DNA from: Lusitaniella coriacea LEGE 07157
GTDB taxonomy: Bacteria > Cyanobacteriota > Cyanobacteriia > Cyanobacteriales > Spirulinaceae
NCBI RefSeq assembly: GCF_015207425.1
Contig: NZ_JADEWZ010000003.1
Span: 169,342-233,341, forward strand
Length of the DNA: 64,000 bases
Direction of reading: 5' to 3'
The first letter of the stretch is position 1; the number at the start of each line of letters is the position of its first letter. The notes beneath the pieces are model-generated. The model was not told the origin of the DNA. It did no database searches and was given only the letters and a program-made list of their open reading frames with translations. The position numbers and the translations under genes are program-made. Positions 1-8,363 of this stretch are shown one piece after another.

Positions 1-567
1 GATCTGAAAGCAGGTAGTTTTCGCAGTTACCCAGGCTATCTTATAAAAACCAGCATTAACTGCATACTCTCTAACCAGCTTTTCTGCAATAGAGGTTTTT
101 CCAACTCCTCCTACACCAACGATACTTATCAACCAACTTCCTTCCGCATCTTGCAAATATCCCTGCAATTGAGTTAAATATTTTTCTATTCCAAAAAGCT
201 TTTCTTTAGAGATATTCGCTCTTTCTCTTAAAACTTGTTCGATATTTTCTTGAATAATTACCTGATTATGTGCGTTTTCGTTATAAACAACTTTTCTCCA
301 GTCTAACGCTAAGACTTTGCAGTATGCTTTGAAAGCTTTTGCATTGATAGGGTTAGTTCTATATAAAAAACGTCTCCAAGTCCCGCCAGAAATACCTTTT
401 TCATACTCAACTTCTTGATCGTTTTGTTCCTTTTGCCATGCTGGATTGAGAATTTTGCTAGCTTCCTTAAGCCATCGGTCGTCCTCAACCGTCCATCCTT
501 TACTCTCTCTAGCTTGTTTTATATTGTCTAGACCTTCTTTTGAGGCTATTAGTGTATCGCCTGACAT
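1..567 (-). CDS. STAND/NB-ARC-type NTPase, N-terminal part (cut by left edge)
   Basis: The minus strand is open from an ATG at 567 to the window edge, giving the first 189 residues. The N-terminal ~120 residues form a helical module (GTWRRFLYRTNPI..., then a CKVLALDW stretch) of the kind placed before NB-ARC ATPases in cyanobacteria, where it probably acts as an effector or adaptor. A Walker A motif, GVGGVGKTS, follows at about residues 149-157, so this is the start of a P-loop STAND ATPase. The sensor domain (WD40, TPR or other) lies outside the window. Such proteins are signal-dependent oligomerising switches, and several act in antiphage defence. The region is AT-rich with few HIP1 sites. 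The family is well supported; the biological role is unknown. Confidence 0.75.
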   Translation of the reverse strand, partial: MSGDTLIASKEGLDNIKQARESKGWTVEDDRWLKEASKILNPAWQKEQNDQEVEYEKGISGGTWRRFLYRTNPINAKAFKAYCKVLALDWRKVVYNENAHNQVIIQENIEQVLRERANISKEKLFGIEKYLTQLQGYLQDAEGSWLISIVGVGGVGKTSIAEKLVREYAVNAGFYKIAWVTAKTTCFQI

Positions 568-767
568 ACTCTATATATCGAAAACTGTCAAGATCGTAGC
601 TGTTCAGCTTGATCTATTCCTACTCTTTTATCGATCTTAGCTGACCAAATGATCTTAACCGATCTGGCTGAAATTCGGAAGCTTACGGCATAGTGGAAGT
701 CTCGTTAGCAAAATCTGATTTGCCTTCAATTATTTAACTCGTGTACTTTCACTGGAGGAAATGCAAA

Positions 768-1004
768 ATGAGTTCTTGGCAAGATGTTGGTCAGAACTTG
801 GAAGCTAAAGTTACGAGACGCGGACAAGTTCTATTTCGCGACAAGGGTCAAACTACTGAATATCCTCATCTGACTGTAGATGTAAACAGTCAGGGCAAGA
901 TTATTAATTGGCATCACTCTGAGGAGAGTTGTGGTACTCGTTTTGGTTCGCGAGAAGCAGTATTAGTAGAACTGGCATATCTCAAGAAGAGAGGCTTACT
1001 TTAG
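768..1004 (+). CDS. small conserved-looking hypothetical protein
   Basis: This 78-residue soluble protein starts at ATG 768, preceded by a GGAGGAA ribosome-binding site at 754-760. An upstream in-frame GTG at 741 lacks such a site. The sequence begins MSSWQDVGQNLEAK and is rich in charged residues, with a Gly-Thr-Arg-Phe-Gly-Ser segment near the C-terminus; no membrane segment or known motif was recognised. It lies between the divergent STAND NTPase gene and the vWA-like gene, so it may belong to the same accessory locus. Function unknown. Confidence 0.6.
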   Translation: MSSWQDVGQNLEAKVTRRGQVLFRDKGQTTEYPHLTVDVNSQGKIINWHHSEESCGTRFGSREAVLVELAYLKKRGLL

Positions 1005-1107
1005 CCATTTTTATCAACATTTGAGTCGGAAGACTAGATAAGTTCCACAACTATTTAGTGTCCCGACTCTCCTGATACAGGATACATAGCAGGAGAACAA
1101 GCAAATA

Positions 1108-1773
1108 ATGAGACTAGGACGTATACAACTAATTGTGCTAATTGGGGGCTTTTTCACACTCGCTGGATTGATCGTTAAATCTACTCAATTTCCCGATTCT
1201 CCTTGTTGCCCACCAAAACCACGAAACTCACAATTCGTTCAAGTGGTCTTACAACCTAACACTTCTGAGAGTGCTTCTCTCACAGAAGATTTTCTCTACT
1301 TCTTTTCTCGTGAGGTAAGACCTCACCACTGGGTTGAGGTTAGTGTTGTTACTAATTCAGGAGTCGAAGTCTTTTATTCCAAACAAGCAACCCGTCGTGC
1401 CATCCAAAATTTACGAGAGTCAATCGATGGGGATAAATCTACAGATCAGTTAGATCCAACTCCATCAGATAAAGCTCGTTTGGTTGAAGGATTACAGCGT
1501 TTTAGCGATCGCGTTGTAGACACCCAAGGCAAACACTCAATCTACTTCTACATGGTTACAGAAGGGACGACAGACCCAGAGGCAATTACCCACATTCGAG
1601 AGATTGCAAAACGACTCTCTAAACAAAACTTAGAAAATGCTCACCTTTACATTCTGGGACTGAGTTCTAACAACCGATTGCCATTAACAGCCGCACTTGC
1701 ACCAATTGGAGATCGTGTTGAATTTGCCAGCGCTGACTACGATGAGTGGATTCAATTACTCAGAAAATTTTAG
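1108..1773 (+). CDS. membrane-anchored vWA-like protein
   Basis: The 221-residue protein has one N-terminal hydrophobic segment (about residues 7-24, LIVLIGGFFTLAGLIV) that looks like an uncleaved anchor, followed by an extracytoplasmic domain. The pattern of alternating strands and helices, with HSIYFYMVTEGTTD and NAHLYILGLSSNN near the C-terminus, resembles a von Willebrand factor A fold. The canonical DxSxS metal site is not evident, so this would be a degenerate vWA. An AGGAG site precedes the ATG. It ends 12 bases before the next gene, so the two are probably co-transcribed and may form a complex at the membrane. Fold assignment is inference. Confidence 0.55.
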   Translation: MRLGRIQLIVLIGGFFTLAGLIVKSTQFPDSPCCPPKPRNSQFVQVVLQPNTSESASLTEDFLYFFSREVRPHHWVEVSVVTNSGVEVFYSKQATRRAIQNLRESIDGDKSTDQLDPTPSDKARLVEGLQRFSDRVVDTQGKHSIYFYMVTEGTTDPEAITHIREIAKRLSKQNLENAHLYILGLSSNNRLPLTAALAPIGDRVEFASADYDEWIQLLRKF

Positions 1774-1785
1774 GAGGGAAACGTC

Positions 1786-3033
1786 ATGAAATTTTTTAAA
1801 TCATTCTGGTTATGGCTGCTGGGGGGTCTATTTTGGGATTCCCCTTTGCTCCCCTGGTCATTGGGTACATTCAACAAAGAAACATTGTTTGAAGATGTTC
1901 ATACACATCCCCTTGCAAAACTTTTGGAGTACGGTCAGCAAGAACTATTCCAAAGGTTTTATTGTGTCGTTCTAACAACCGCACGCAGAGTTCGCCGAGA
2001 AGAAGAGGAATTAGCAGACCTTCTTTCTAAACAAGAAGAATTTGCAGCACAAGTTGCCTCTTTAGAGGGTGAAGTTGCCAATAGACCTAAAGCAACTCCA
2101 GACTCTGAAACCTACGAAATATTGACCCAGATACCACCCAAGCCCACTATACCAAAATGGGAGGTTTTCTTGACTGTTGGACTGTCATCCATGTTACTTT
2201 TGGGAATTGTTGAATTCCTAGGATTTAACCTGCAAAGTTTGACACTTGATAAACTTCCCCTACTAATGTTGGGTTTGGCCTTTGCAATTTGTATTAATCT
2301 TGCTGAGTACAAAGGAATTGTTGGGCTTGTAAAAGGGGTGCGACGCTATGATCCCAAACGTAGTTTCCACAATGATCCGAGATATGCAGAAACAGTTCCC
2401 TTCTGGTCTCGCATTCAGTCAGGAGATGCAGCGATCTGGACATCAATTGCTATTGTTGTTATGGAAACTTGTTTTGCAGCGCCTGGACTCATTAATTTAC
2501 TTCATCCAGATGAAAAGAAAAAATTTCTGTTTCAACTTACAGTCTTCGCAGCCGCAGGTTTAGCCGCATTAGTTAATATTATTCTTGCTTGGGGCAATGC
2601 TTTAGCTGAAATTCAATGGGAGCAGACGATGGAAGAGTATAAGCTCGAACTCAAACGAGAATTGGAAGCAAGGCAACAAAACCCAGAATACAGAGAACAG
2701 TACGAGCGCAATTGGCAACAACAGCAAGAGATTCGCAAACAGACTCAAGAACTATACAGCAAATTAGGTGCAGCTAAAGCTCATTTACAGGAAGTTACCA
2801 AACAGGTTGCGAAGAAGGAGCAAGATGTTTCCACAATGCGCGAGCAAGCTCGACGAGAGTACGAGCGTTGGGAAATAGCAGTACGACGTTGGATGCAATC
2901 ACATCCTGATATTGTCGAACGTTTCATAGAATATTATCCTCAGTGGCAGGAAGAGGACGACGAATCTTCAAATAATGGATATCGCCGACTTAAGCCTGTG
3001 AAGCAATCGAATAATGTAGTCAATCCAAACTAG
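1786..3033 (+). CDS. multi-pass membrane protein with long cytoplasmic coiled coil
   Basis: The 415-residue protein starts 12 bases after the vWA-like gene behind a strong AGGAGG site. It has a charged helical segment (residues ~65-95), then about four hydrophobic segments (roughly 127-150, 155-172, 215-240, 248-270). A highly charged, Gln/Glu/Arg-rich coiled coil follows (about 280-370), then a short acidic tail. No enzymatic motif was seen. The architecture suggests a membrane scaffold or sensor acting with the upstream protein. The stop codon lies inside a dispersed intergenic repeat that starts at 3030. Function unknown. Confidence 0.6.
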   Translation: MKFFKSFWLWLLGGLFWDSPLLPWSLGTFNKETLFEDVHTHPLAKLLEYGQQELFQRFYCVVLTTARRVRREEEELADLLSKQEEFAAQVASLEGEVANRPKATPDSETYEILTQIPPKPTIPKWEVFLTVGLSSMLLLGIVEFLGFNLQSLTLDKLPLLMLGLAFAICINLAEYKGIVGLVKGVRRYDPKRSFHNDPRYAETVPFWSRIQSGDAAIWTSIAIVVMETCFAAPGLINLLHPDEKKKFLFQLTVFAAAGLAALVNIILAWGNALAEIQWEQTMEEYKLELKRELEARQQNPEYREQYERNWQQQQEIRKQTQELYSKLGAAKAHLQEVTKQVAKKEQDVSTMREQARREYERWEIAVRRWMQSHPDIVERFIEYYPQWQEEDDESSNNGYRRLKPVKQSNNVVNPN

Positions 3034-3116
3034 TGGTTTGTCCGTTTTCCATTTGTGGATCGATTCTTTCTCCACGTCTCTGTGTCACCCTTAACGCACA
3101 AGATCGAGGTTGACAG
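3030..3116 (+). repeat. 87-bp dispersed intergenic repeat, copy 1
   Basis: This segment begins CTAGTGGT and ends CGAGGTTGACAG. It aligns without gaps, at about 70 of 87 positions by hand, to the reverse complement of 25465-25551. Most differences are transitions. Both copies sit immediately at the 3' end of a gene. Confidence 0.7.
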
Positions 3117-3139
3117 CGAGCAGCATTTCTAAAAATTAA

Positions 3140-3156
3140 GGCGGGCATTGCCCGCC
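3140..3156. repeat. perfect GC-rich hairpin
   Basis: The sequence GGCGGGCATTGCCCGCC forms a seven-base-pair stem with a three-base loop. No T-run follows, so it is not a typical terminator. It lies just ahead of the Uma2 gene and could affect its 5' leader. Confidence 0.5.
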
Positions 3157-3219
3157 AACCCTGGCGCTCGATCTTGTCCGCTTTTCCATAAAATAGAAAA
3201 AAATAGCTGCGATCGAGTT

Positions 3220-3765
3220 ATGCTAACCCTAGCCCAATGGTCGGTTAAAGACTATCACCGGATGACAGAAGCAGGAATTTTGCGCGATCGTCGGGTTGAA
3301 TTACTGACGGGTCAAATTGTTGAGATGAGTCCGGAAACTCCCCTGCATTACAACACAACCAAACGCGGCGTGCGGTATTTAGAGGAATTGTTGCGCGACT
3401 TGGCAGAAGTTCGCTTCAATGGCCCGATTACCCTCGCCACATCAGAACCCGAACCGGATATTGCCATTGTTCGATTGCCGGAGTCACAATACAACGATTG
3501 CCATCCCAACGCAAGGGATATTTTCTGGCTGATTGAGGTGGCAAATACCAGTCAAAAAAAGGATTTGGAGGTCAAAAAGACAATTTATGCAACCGCACAA
3601 ATTCCCGAATATTGGGTTTTGGACGTACAAAAGCGAACGATAACTGTCTTTCAGAATCCCCAGGATAATGACTACACAGACGAATGGGAAGCCAATCGAG
3701 GCGAGATTGTCCCCCTCGCATTCCCGGATGTTCGAGTGTCGGTAGAACGATTGTTGCAGGGATAA
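3220..3765 (+). CDS. Uma2 family (DUF820) putative endonuclease
   Basis: This 181-residue protein has the Uma2/PD-(D/E)XK pattern: an early VELLTGQIVEMSP segment, a central EPDIAIVR (Asp at ~80), then LIEVANTSQKKDLEVKK carrying the Glu and Lys of the nuclease-like core, and YWVLDVQKRTI. Start ATG 3220 matches the family N-terminus (MLTLAQWSVKDYHRM). An upstream in-frame ATG at 3148 would add 24 atypical residues across the hairpin. Uma2 genes are highly multiplied in cyanobacteria, and a second, distinct copy lies at 60796-61374. Their biological role is unsettled. The gene stands alone. Confidence 0.8.
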   Translation: MLTLAQWSVKDYHRMTEAGILRDRRVELLTGQIVEMSPETPLHYNTTKRGVRYLEELLRDLAEVRFNGPITLATSEPEPDIAIVRLPESQYNDCHPNARDIFWLIEVANTSQKKDLEVKKTIYATAQIPEYWVLDVQKRTITVFQNPQDNDYTDEWEANRGEIVPLAFPDVRVSVERLLQG

Positions 3766-4090
3766 TTTATGTAGGGATATGAGAGAACGTGCTACTCCTC
3801 TTCATTTCTTGTTTGAGTGAGTCCGTATCTTATCAACGTTGCGGTAGTCGAATCTGCAAGGTAATTAAAAACACGCGCCTGAAAATTTCACAAGAATTTG
3901 CCCAATTCCCTGGCGGATCGAACGGGAAAGATCGTGTAAAGTTGAGTTAGGGGCATCTTGACGTTTAAATAGTGAATCCAAAAATTGAGTCGCGATCGCA
4001 GCAAGTCTTATGAGCGGTCGCGGATTTTGCTTTTTTTTCTGAGGAACTTCACTAAAATTACTCCATCTGCACGATACGGGTGACGCAACC
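3766..4090. other. intergenic region, no gene seen
   Basis: 325 bases between the Uma2 and HTH genes. It contains one GCGATCGC site and AT-rich sequence. The only longer open frame (minus strand, 3865-4134) overlaps the start of the downstream gene and has no protein-like features. It probably holds the promoter of the 4091 gene. Confidence 0.5.
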
Positions 4091-4594
4091 ATGTCCAGCA
4101 ACGCACTAACTCTCCATCCTATTCTTCCTCCCACTCAAGTTTTGAGTCATCTTCATAGCGGTCAATTGCTGCGGATAGATGCGCCTCGTGGAAGTGCGAT
4201 GATTATTTGTCATCGCCACCATGCTGAAATTGCGGGGCCCGGTGCGGCGATAGGGGGAGTGTTGGATATTGATTGCTATCGTGCGATTCCTATTGGTAAG
4301 GTTGCGTTGGTTTATCCTGAATCTGCGATGGAGAGGAGAGAGGCTTTTTTAGTTCGACATCAATGGATTGAAAGTACGCAACGGGTTGCAAATTACCCGG
4401 TTCCTTTACAGCGTGCCACTATTATTTTGAAGATGTTGCGTAAGTATTGTGGTGCGGAAGCGTTTAGTTATTTACCGGATGACGCGATCGCGCAATTAGT
4501 TGGCGTTTTACCTCAAACCATCGTAACAGCCCGCAAACATCTCGATCGTTTGACTCGAAAATCTGTTTCGCGAACCTCTTCGATCGCGGTTTAA
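4091..4594 (+). CDS. probable helix-turn-helix regulator, cyanobacterial type
   Basis: This 167-residue protein has an N-terminal beta-rich half (LHSGQLLRIDAPRG..., CHRHHAEIAGPG) and a C-terminal helical part. The C-terminal PDDAIAQLVGVLPQTIVTARKHLDRL segment reads as a winged helix-turn-helix similar to Crp-family DNA-binding ends. The N-terminal part is too short and lacks the glycine pattern of a standard cyclic-nucleotide-binding domain. It is probably a DNA-binding regulator of unknown target. It faces the minus-strand petL gene convergently. Confidence 0.55.
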   Translation: MSSNALTLHPILPPTQVLSHLHSGQLLRIDAPRGSAMIICHRHHAEIAGPGAAIGGVLDIDCYRAIPIGKVALVYPESAMERREAFLVRHQWIESTQRVANYPVPLQRATIILKMLRKYCGAEAFSYLPDDAIAQLVGVLPQTIVTARKHLDRLTRKSVSRTSSIAV

Positions 4595-4670
4595 TCGAGA
4601 AAGGAGATTGATGCAATACGGGGTCAAGAGTAGGGACGTTTAGATGAAACGCCCGTACAGAAATGCCTTT

Positions 4671-4763
4671 TTAGATGAGATTGATTGCACGGAAGCCAAA
4701 ATAAAGAACGAGCGCGATCGCGCTAAATGCTGCCAAAATGCCAAAGTATGCAACGATAGCCAT
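4671..4763 (-). CDS. petL: cytochrome b6f complex subunit PetL
   Basis: A 30-residue ORF on the minus strand reads MAIVAYFGILAAF followed by SAIALVLYFGFRAINLI. It is a single transmembrane helix ending in a short basic tail, and the ending xAIxLI matches cyanobacterial PetL (about 31-32 residues). GGAG lies about nine bases before the ATG. PetL is the small subunit VI at the periphery of the b6f dimer and stabilises the complex in the thylakoid membrane. The gene is easily missed because of its size. Other small photosynthetic peptides (PetN, PetG, PsbM, PsaM) have clearly different sequences. Confidence 0.8.
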   Translation of the reverse strand: MAIVAYFGILAAFSAIALVLYFGFRAINLI

Positions 4764-4850
4764 TGAAAATTTCTCCTTAAAACTTCACCAAAGTTATAAC
4801 TTGGAATCATTATCTAATGATTGGGGCTGAACGAGCAACCAGAGACAGAG

Positions 4851-4882
4851 TAATTACCAATTACTAATTACCAATTACCAAT
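4851..4882. repeat. short tandem repeat (TTACCAA-type heptamers)
   Basis: The segment repeats TAATTACCAATTAC-like units. It is the complement of the ATTGGTA units at 16752-16776 and matches the short tandemly repeated heptamers common in cyanobacterial intergenic DNA. Confidence 0.65.
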
Positions 4883-4989
4883 TTGGGTTACGGGGAGTAA
4901 GGTACACACTCTACTGCCTAATGCCCACTGTTCATTGCCTCAAGCTTAAAGTTTTGTACCTCACCCAACTGAGAAACGCTATATAACCC

Positions 4990-5523
4990 CTAAAACTTCA
5001 ATCCCACGCCGCCTTGGAGGGAAAAAGCGGGTCCTCCGCCATTACGGAAGGCATCAAAGGCAATAATGGCATTACCGAAAACCACCGTATTGCTGTTGGG
5101 AATCACGTAATCAATTCCCGGTTGAATGGCAAAGCTGGTTTTATCGCCGATGGGGGAGGGAGTTGTTCCATCTGTCCCCGCGAAGGAGACTCCCGCACCC
5201 ACGTAGGCATCGGTTTGCCAATTGAGGGGAATATCGTAGGATACCGTGGGAACGACTGCTACCGAGTCTCCAATCAATGCTTGGGTGCGTAGGGAAACGG
5301 GAAATTCCAGAAATTTGTAGCGAAACGCGATTACTGCGCCAATTTGTCGCCCTTCTCCTGTATTGTCGTTGGTGAGTCCAAAAGTGGGCCCAACTCCGAC
5401 ATAACTCCCGTATGCGGCTTGTGCTTGGGCGGGTTGAGACGCGATCGCGCCCTGTAATACTGTTATTGCAACAACTCCGCTCAAAAGTTGTGGAAACCCA
5501 ATGTGAAAACGCTTCATATCCAT
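4990..5523 (-). CDS. secreted outer-membrane beta-barrel-like protein
   Basis: This 177-residue protein starts at ATG 5523 behind GAGGGG. It has a signal peptide with a hydrophobic core and a predicted cleavage after AQAQA at about residue 36. The mature part has alternating hydrophobic/polar strands (YVGVGPTFGL, IGAVIAFRYKF, YVGAGVSFAG) and ends in Phe (GGVGLKF), the usual C-terminal signature of outer-membrane barrels. The size fits an 8-stranded barrel. It is probably in the outer membrane; function unknown. Confidence 0.65.
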   Translation of the reverse strand: MDMKRFHIGFPQLLSGVVAITVLQGAIASQPAQAQAAYGSYVGVGPTFGLTNDNTGEGRQIGAVIAFRYKFLEFPVSLRTQALIGDSVAVVPTVSYDIPLNWQTDAYVGAGVSFAGTDGTTPSPIGDKTSFAIQPGIDYVIPNSNTVVFGNAIIAFDAFRNGGGPAFSLQGGVGLKF

Positions 5524-5604
5524 ACAAACCCCTCAACACAAAATTACATTGACAATCTCGATCTTTGAGCCGATTTTAACGCAATATCGATCTCCTGCTC
5601 GACC

Positions 5605-5943
5605 TTAAGATTCCGGGGATTGCGGTGCGATGAAGAATTTATAAACCCCATAGATCAAAACGCCCAGAATTGCCATACTAATTAAAGCGGAGACGATTTG
5701 GAAAACAGTTTTCAGAAGGGAAAAACTGACCGAAATCGCAAAGAGTCCCACTATAACTTTCCCAACAACAGGCAAACGATCGAACCATTCTCGCGCTTGT
5801 TGGAGATACTGTTGCGCTTTCTCGCGATTTTTCCCATTCAACCAACTGGGTTGCTGCGGCTTTCCATTGGGAGAAAATGGGTTAAAGGGCGATTCAACTT
5901 CCACCTCTACTTCGCGAGATTTTTGCCGATCTTGAGAATTCAT
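5605..5943 (-). CDS. small membrane protein of unknown function
   Basis: The 112-residue protein has a polar, Pro/Asn-rich N-terminus (residues 1-50, containing KNREKAQQYLQQAREWFDRLP). A long hydrophobic region (about 58-105) follows, forming one or two transmembrane helices, and the tail FFIAPQSPES is short. No known domain recognised. It lies 81 bases upstream of the beta-barrel gene on the same strand, so co-transcription is possible. Confidence 0.55.
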   Translation of the reverse strand: MNSQDRQKSREVEVEVESPFNPFSPNGKPQQPSWLNGKNREKAQQYLQQAREWFDRLPVVGKVIVGLFAISVSFSLLKTVFQIVSALISMAILGVLIYGVYKFFIAPQSPES

Positions 5944-6165
5944 AGTTAACTCTTCCTCATTACCAATGCTGCGGATAGATTCTTGCTACTGCGATCGCGT
6001 CGATTCTTGATTATTTCAGAACTCGCGGTCTATCCGGCGCGCGATCGCGACACCTTAACAGTTTAACGTGTTTGGCTCGCATCCCATCACCGAAACAGCC
6101 TGCATTGCAAGGGAATGTTCTAGAATATACAAAACCTTTAGCCTCTTGAAACTTGGGATAAATCT

Positions 6166-7257
6166 ATGTCAGTTTTGGCAGCGATCGCGGTCTTAGCTCT
6201 TTTGATCGTCGTACATGAATTTGGTCACTTCTCAGCAGCGCGTTTGCAAAATATTCGAGTGAATCGGTTTTCCATTGGTTTTGGCCCGATTTTGCTCAAA
6301 AAACAAGGCCCGGAAACCGAATATGCCATTAGAGCTTTTCCTCTCGGCGGATTTGTCGGTTTTCCCGATGACGATCCCGATAGCGAAATTCCCCCCGACG
6401 ACCCAGACTTACTGCGCAACCGTCCCATTTTAGATCGGGCAATTGTGATTAGTGCGGGAGTCATTGCCAACCTGATTTTTGCCTACTTCCTACTCGTCTC
6501 TCAATCTGCAATTTTGGGCGTTCCCGAAAGCGCTAACCCGCAACCGGGCGTAATTGTTACTCAAATTATCTCCTCAGACTCCCCCGCAGGACGGGCAAAT
6601 CTGCAAGCAGGAGATCGGATTCTTGCCATTGACAATCGACCCCTTCAAGCTTCAGAGGAAGCTGCCAAAGTCTTCAAACAAACCATTGAAACCTCCGCCA
6701 ATCAATCTCTAAACCTCACCGTAAAGCGCGGAAAAGAGCAACTCGCGATCGCGCTAACCCCCGATGCAGACAAAGCAGGAAAAGGTAAAATTGGCATTGG
6801 TTTAGCACCAAACTTTGAACTGATTCGCCGCCCTCCCAACAGCATTTTTGAAGCTTTCATTGTTGGCGCTAAAGAATTTCAACGCATGAGCGTTTTAACC
6901 ACAAAAGGCTTTGCTCAATTAATCGGCAACTTCCAAGAAACCGCCCAACAGGTTGCCAGTCCTGTCAAAATCGTGCAAATTGGCTCGGATCTCGCCAAAT
7001 CTGATGCCGGAAGTCTCTTCCAATTCGGAGCGCTAATTAGCATTAACCTCGCGATTATTAACATTTTGCCCCTTCCCGCCCTTGATGGCGGTCAACTCGC
7101 CTTTTTGCTCCTTGAAGGACTGCGCGGCAAACCCGTCCCCAGCCGAATTCAAGACGGCGTTATGAGAACGGGCTTAGTGCTGTTGTTAGGGCTAGGAATG
7201 TTTTTAATCGTCCGCGACACGACTAATTTAGCCATCTTCCAGCAACTCCTTCCTTAA
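6166..7257 (+). CDS. rseP: RseP-type site-2 protease (M50 zinc metalloprotease)
   Basis: The 363-residue membrane protein carries HEFGH at residues 17-21 in the first transmembrane helix and the second zinc motif LPALDGGQLAF near residue 305, the hallmarks of intramembrane site-2 proteases. A PDZ domain (about residues 120-200: AGRANLQAGDRILAIDNRPL) lies between, as in E. coli RseP. Such enzymes cut membrane-bound anti-sigma factors or other helices within the bilayer. Length is normal for the cyanobacterial family. It lies 31 bases upstream of nth on the same strand. Confidence 0.9.
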   Translation: MSVLAAIAVLALLIVVHEFGHFSAARLQNIRVNRFSIGFGPILLKKQGPETEYAIRAFPLGGFVGFPDDDPDSEIPPDDPDLLRNRPILDRAIVISAGVIANLIFAYFLLVSQSAILGVPESANPQPGVIVTQIISSDSPAGRANLQAGDRILAIDNRPLQASEEAAKVFKQTIETSANQSLNLTVKRGKEQLAIALTPDADKAGKGKIGIGLAPNFELIRRPPNSIFEAFIVGAKEFQRMSVLTTKGFAQLIGNFQETAQQVASPVKIVQIGSDLAKSDAGSLFQFGALISINLAIINILPLPALDGGQLAFLLLEGLRGKPVPSRIQDGVMRTGLVLLLGLGMFLIVRDTTNLAIFQQLLP

Positions 7258-7288
7258 AACTAAATGGAATAGAAGCGACCCGAAAACC

Positions 7289-7942
7289 GTGAGTATTACC
7301 CGCAAGCGAGCCACAAAAAAACAGCGCGCGATCGAAATCCTGATTCGCCTCAAACGCGAATATCCCAACGCCACTTGCAGCCTGAACTACGAAACCCCCG
7401 TTCAGCTTTTGGTCGCAACCATTCTCTCCGCTCAATGTACCGACGAACGGGTCAATAAAGTCACCCCAGACCTTTTTTCTCGTTTTCCCGATGCAGCCGC
7501 CCTTGCAGGGGCAGATCGCGAGGAATTAGAGACATTAATTCGTTCGACGGGGTTTTATCGCAACAAAGCCAAAAATATTCAAGGCGCTACAGACAAAATC
7601 ATTCGGGAATTTGGCGGAAAAATTCCCCAACAAATGGAGAAAATACTGACCCTTCCCGGAGTGGCGCGTAAAACCGCCAATGTCGTTCTCGCTCATGGAT
7701 TTGGCATCATTGAAGGCGTAACCGTCGATACCCACGTCAAGCGCCTCAGCCAGCGTCTCGGCTTAACCGAACATAAAGATCCCGTGAGAATCGAGCGCGA
7801 TTTAATGTCCCTGCTGCCGCAACCAGAATGGGAAAATTGGTCAATTCGCCTCATCTATCACGGTCGAGCAGTTTGCAAGGCGCGCAAACCTGCTTGTGCA
7901 GCTTGTGGGTTAGTCGATTTATGTCCCTCCGCCCAGGCATAG
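7289..7942 (+). CDS. nth: endonuclease III
   Basis: This 217-residue base-excision repair enzyme removes oxidised pyrimidines and cuts the abasic site. It has the helix-hairpin-helix LPGVARKTANVV with catalytic Lys128, the catalytic Asp147 (VDTHVKRL) and the C-terminal 4Fe-4S ligands Cys196-X6-Cys203-X2-Cys206-X5-Cys212. The start is GTG at 7289, which gives the standard family length. It probably shares a transcript with the upstream rseP. Confidence 0.95.
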   Translation: MSITRKRATKKQRAIEILIRLKREYPNATCSLNYETPVQLLVATILSAQCTDERVNKVTPDLFSRFPDAAALAGADREELETLIRSTGFYRNKAKNIQGATDKIIREFGGKIPQQMEKILTLPGVARKTANVVLAHGFGIIEGVTVDTHVKRLSQRLGLTEHKDPVRIERDLMSLLPQPEWENWSIRLIYHGRAVCKARKPACAACGLVDLCPSAQA

Positions 7943-8005
7943 TTTTTTCCTGGAGATCGGATATGATAGAAAATACTGTCTAAAATCCCAAAACTGTAAA
8001 AATTT

Positions 8006-8308
8006 ATGGCTAAGAAGTCGATGATCGAGCGCGAGAAAAAGCGCCGTCACCTCGTTGAAAAGTATGCGGATAAGCGAGCTGAGTTAAAAGAACAATTTAG
8101 AACGGCATCCTCCCAAATGGAGAAGTTGGAGATTCACCGCAAAATCCAGCAATTGCCGAGAAGTAGCGCTCGCAATCGCCTGCGCAATCGCTGCATGATT
8201 ACCGGAAGACCCAGAGGGTACTACCGCGATTTCGGTCTGTCCCGCAACGTGTTTCGGGAATGGGCCCACGAAGGATTATTACCGGGCGTTGTTAAATCGA
8301 GCTGGTAG
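8006..8308 (+). CDS. rpsN: 30S ribosomal protein S14
   Basis: This 100-residue basic protein begins [16 protein letters not shown]. It contains [20 protein letters not shown] and ends [10 protein letters not shown], the classic long, zinc-free S14. In cyanobacteria rpsN is a stand-alone gene, as here. A stem-loop at 8323-8360 follows the stop codon. Confidence 0.97.
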   Translation: MAKKSMIEREKKRRHLVEKYADKRAELKEQFRTASSQMEKLEIHRKIQQLPRSSARNRLRNRCMITGRPRGYYRDFGLSRNVFREWAHEGLLPGVVKSSW

Positions 8309-8322
8309 CATTTTCCTAACAT

Positions 8323-8360
8323 CCGCGATCGATTATTCCATGATGGAAAGCCGATCGCGG
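8323..8360. terminator. nested stem-loop between convergent genes
   Basis: CCGCGATCG (8323-8331) pairs perfectly with CGATCGCGG (8352-8360). The loop itself contains the near-palindrome TTCCATGATGGAA. It lies between the converging ends of rpsN and the 8364 gene and could terminate both, although no long T-run is present. Confidence 0.45.
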
Positions 8361-8363
8361 GTA

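Noticed and set aside
3140..3156. Hairpin as a rho-independent terminator for the 1786 gene
   Set aside because: No T-run follows on either strand, and it lies over 100 bases from the stop codon.
3865..4134. 89-codon minus-strand ORF before the HTH gene
   Set aside because: It overlaps the start of the better-supported 4091 gene, has no ribosome-binding site and no protein-like pattern.
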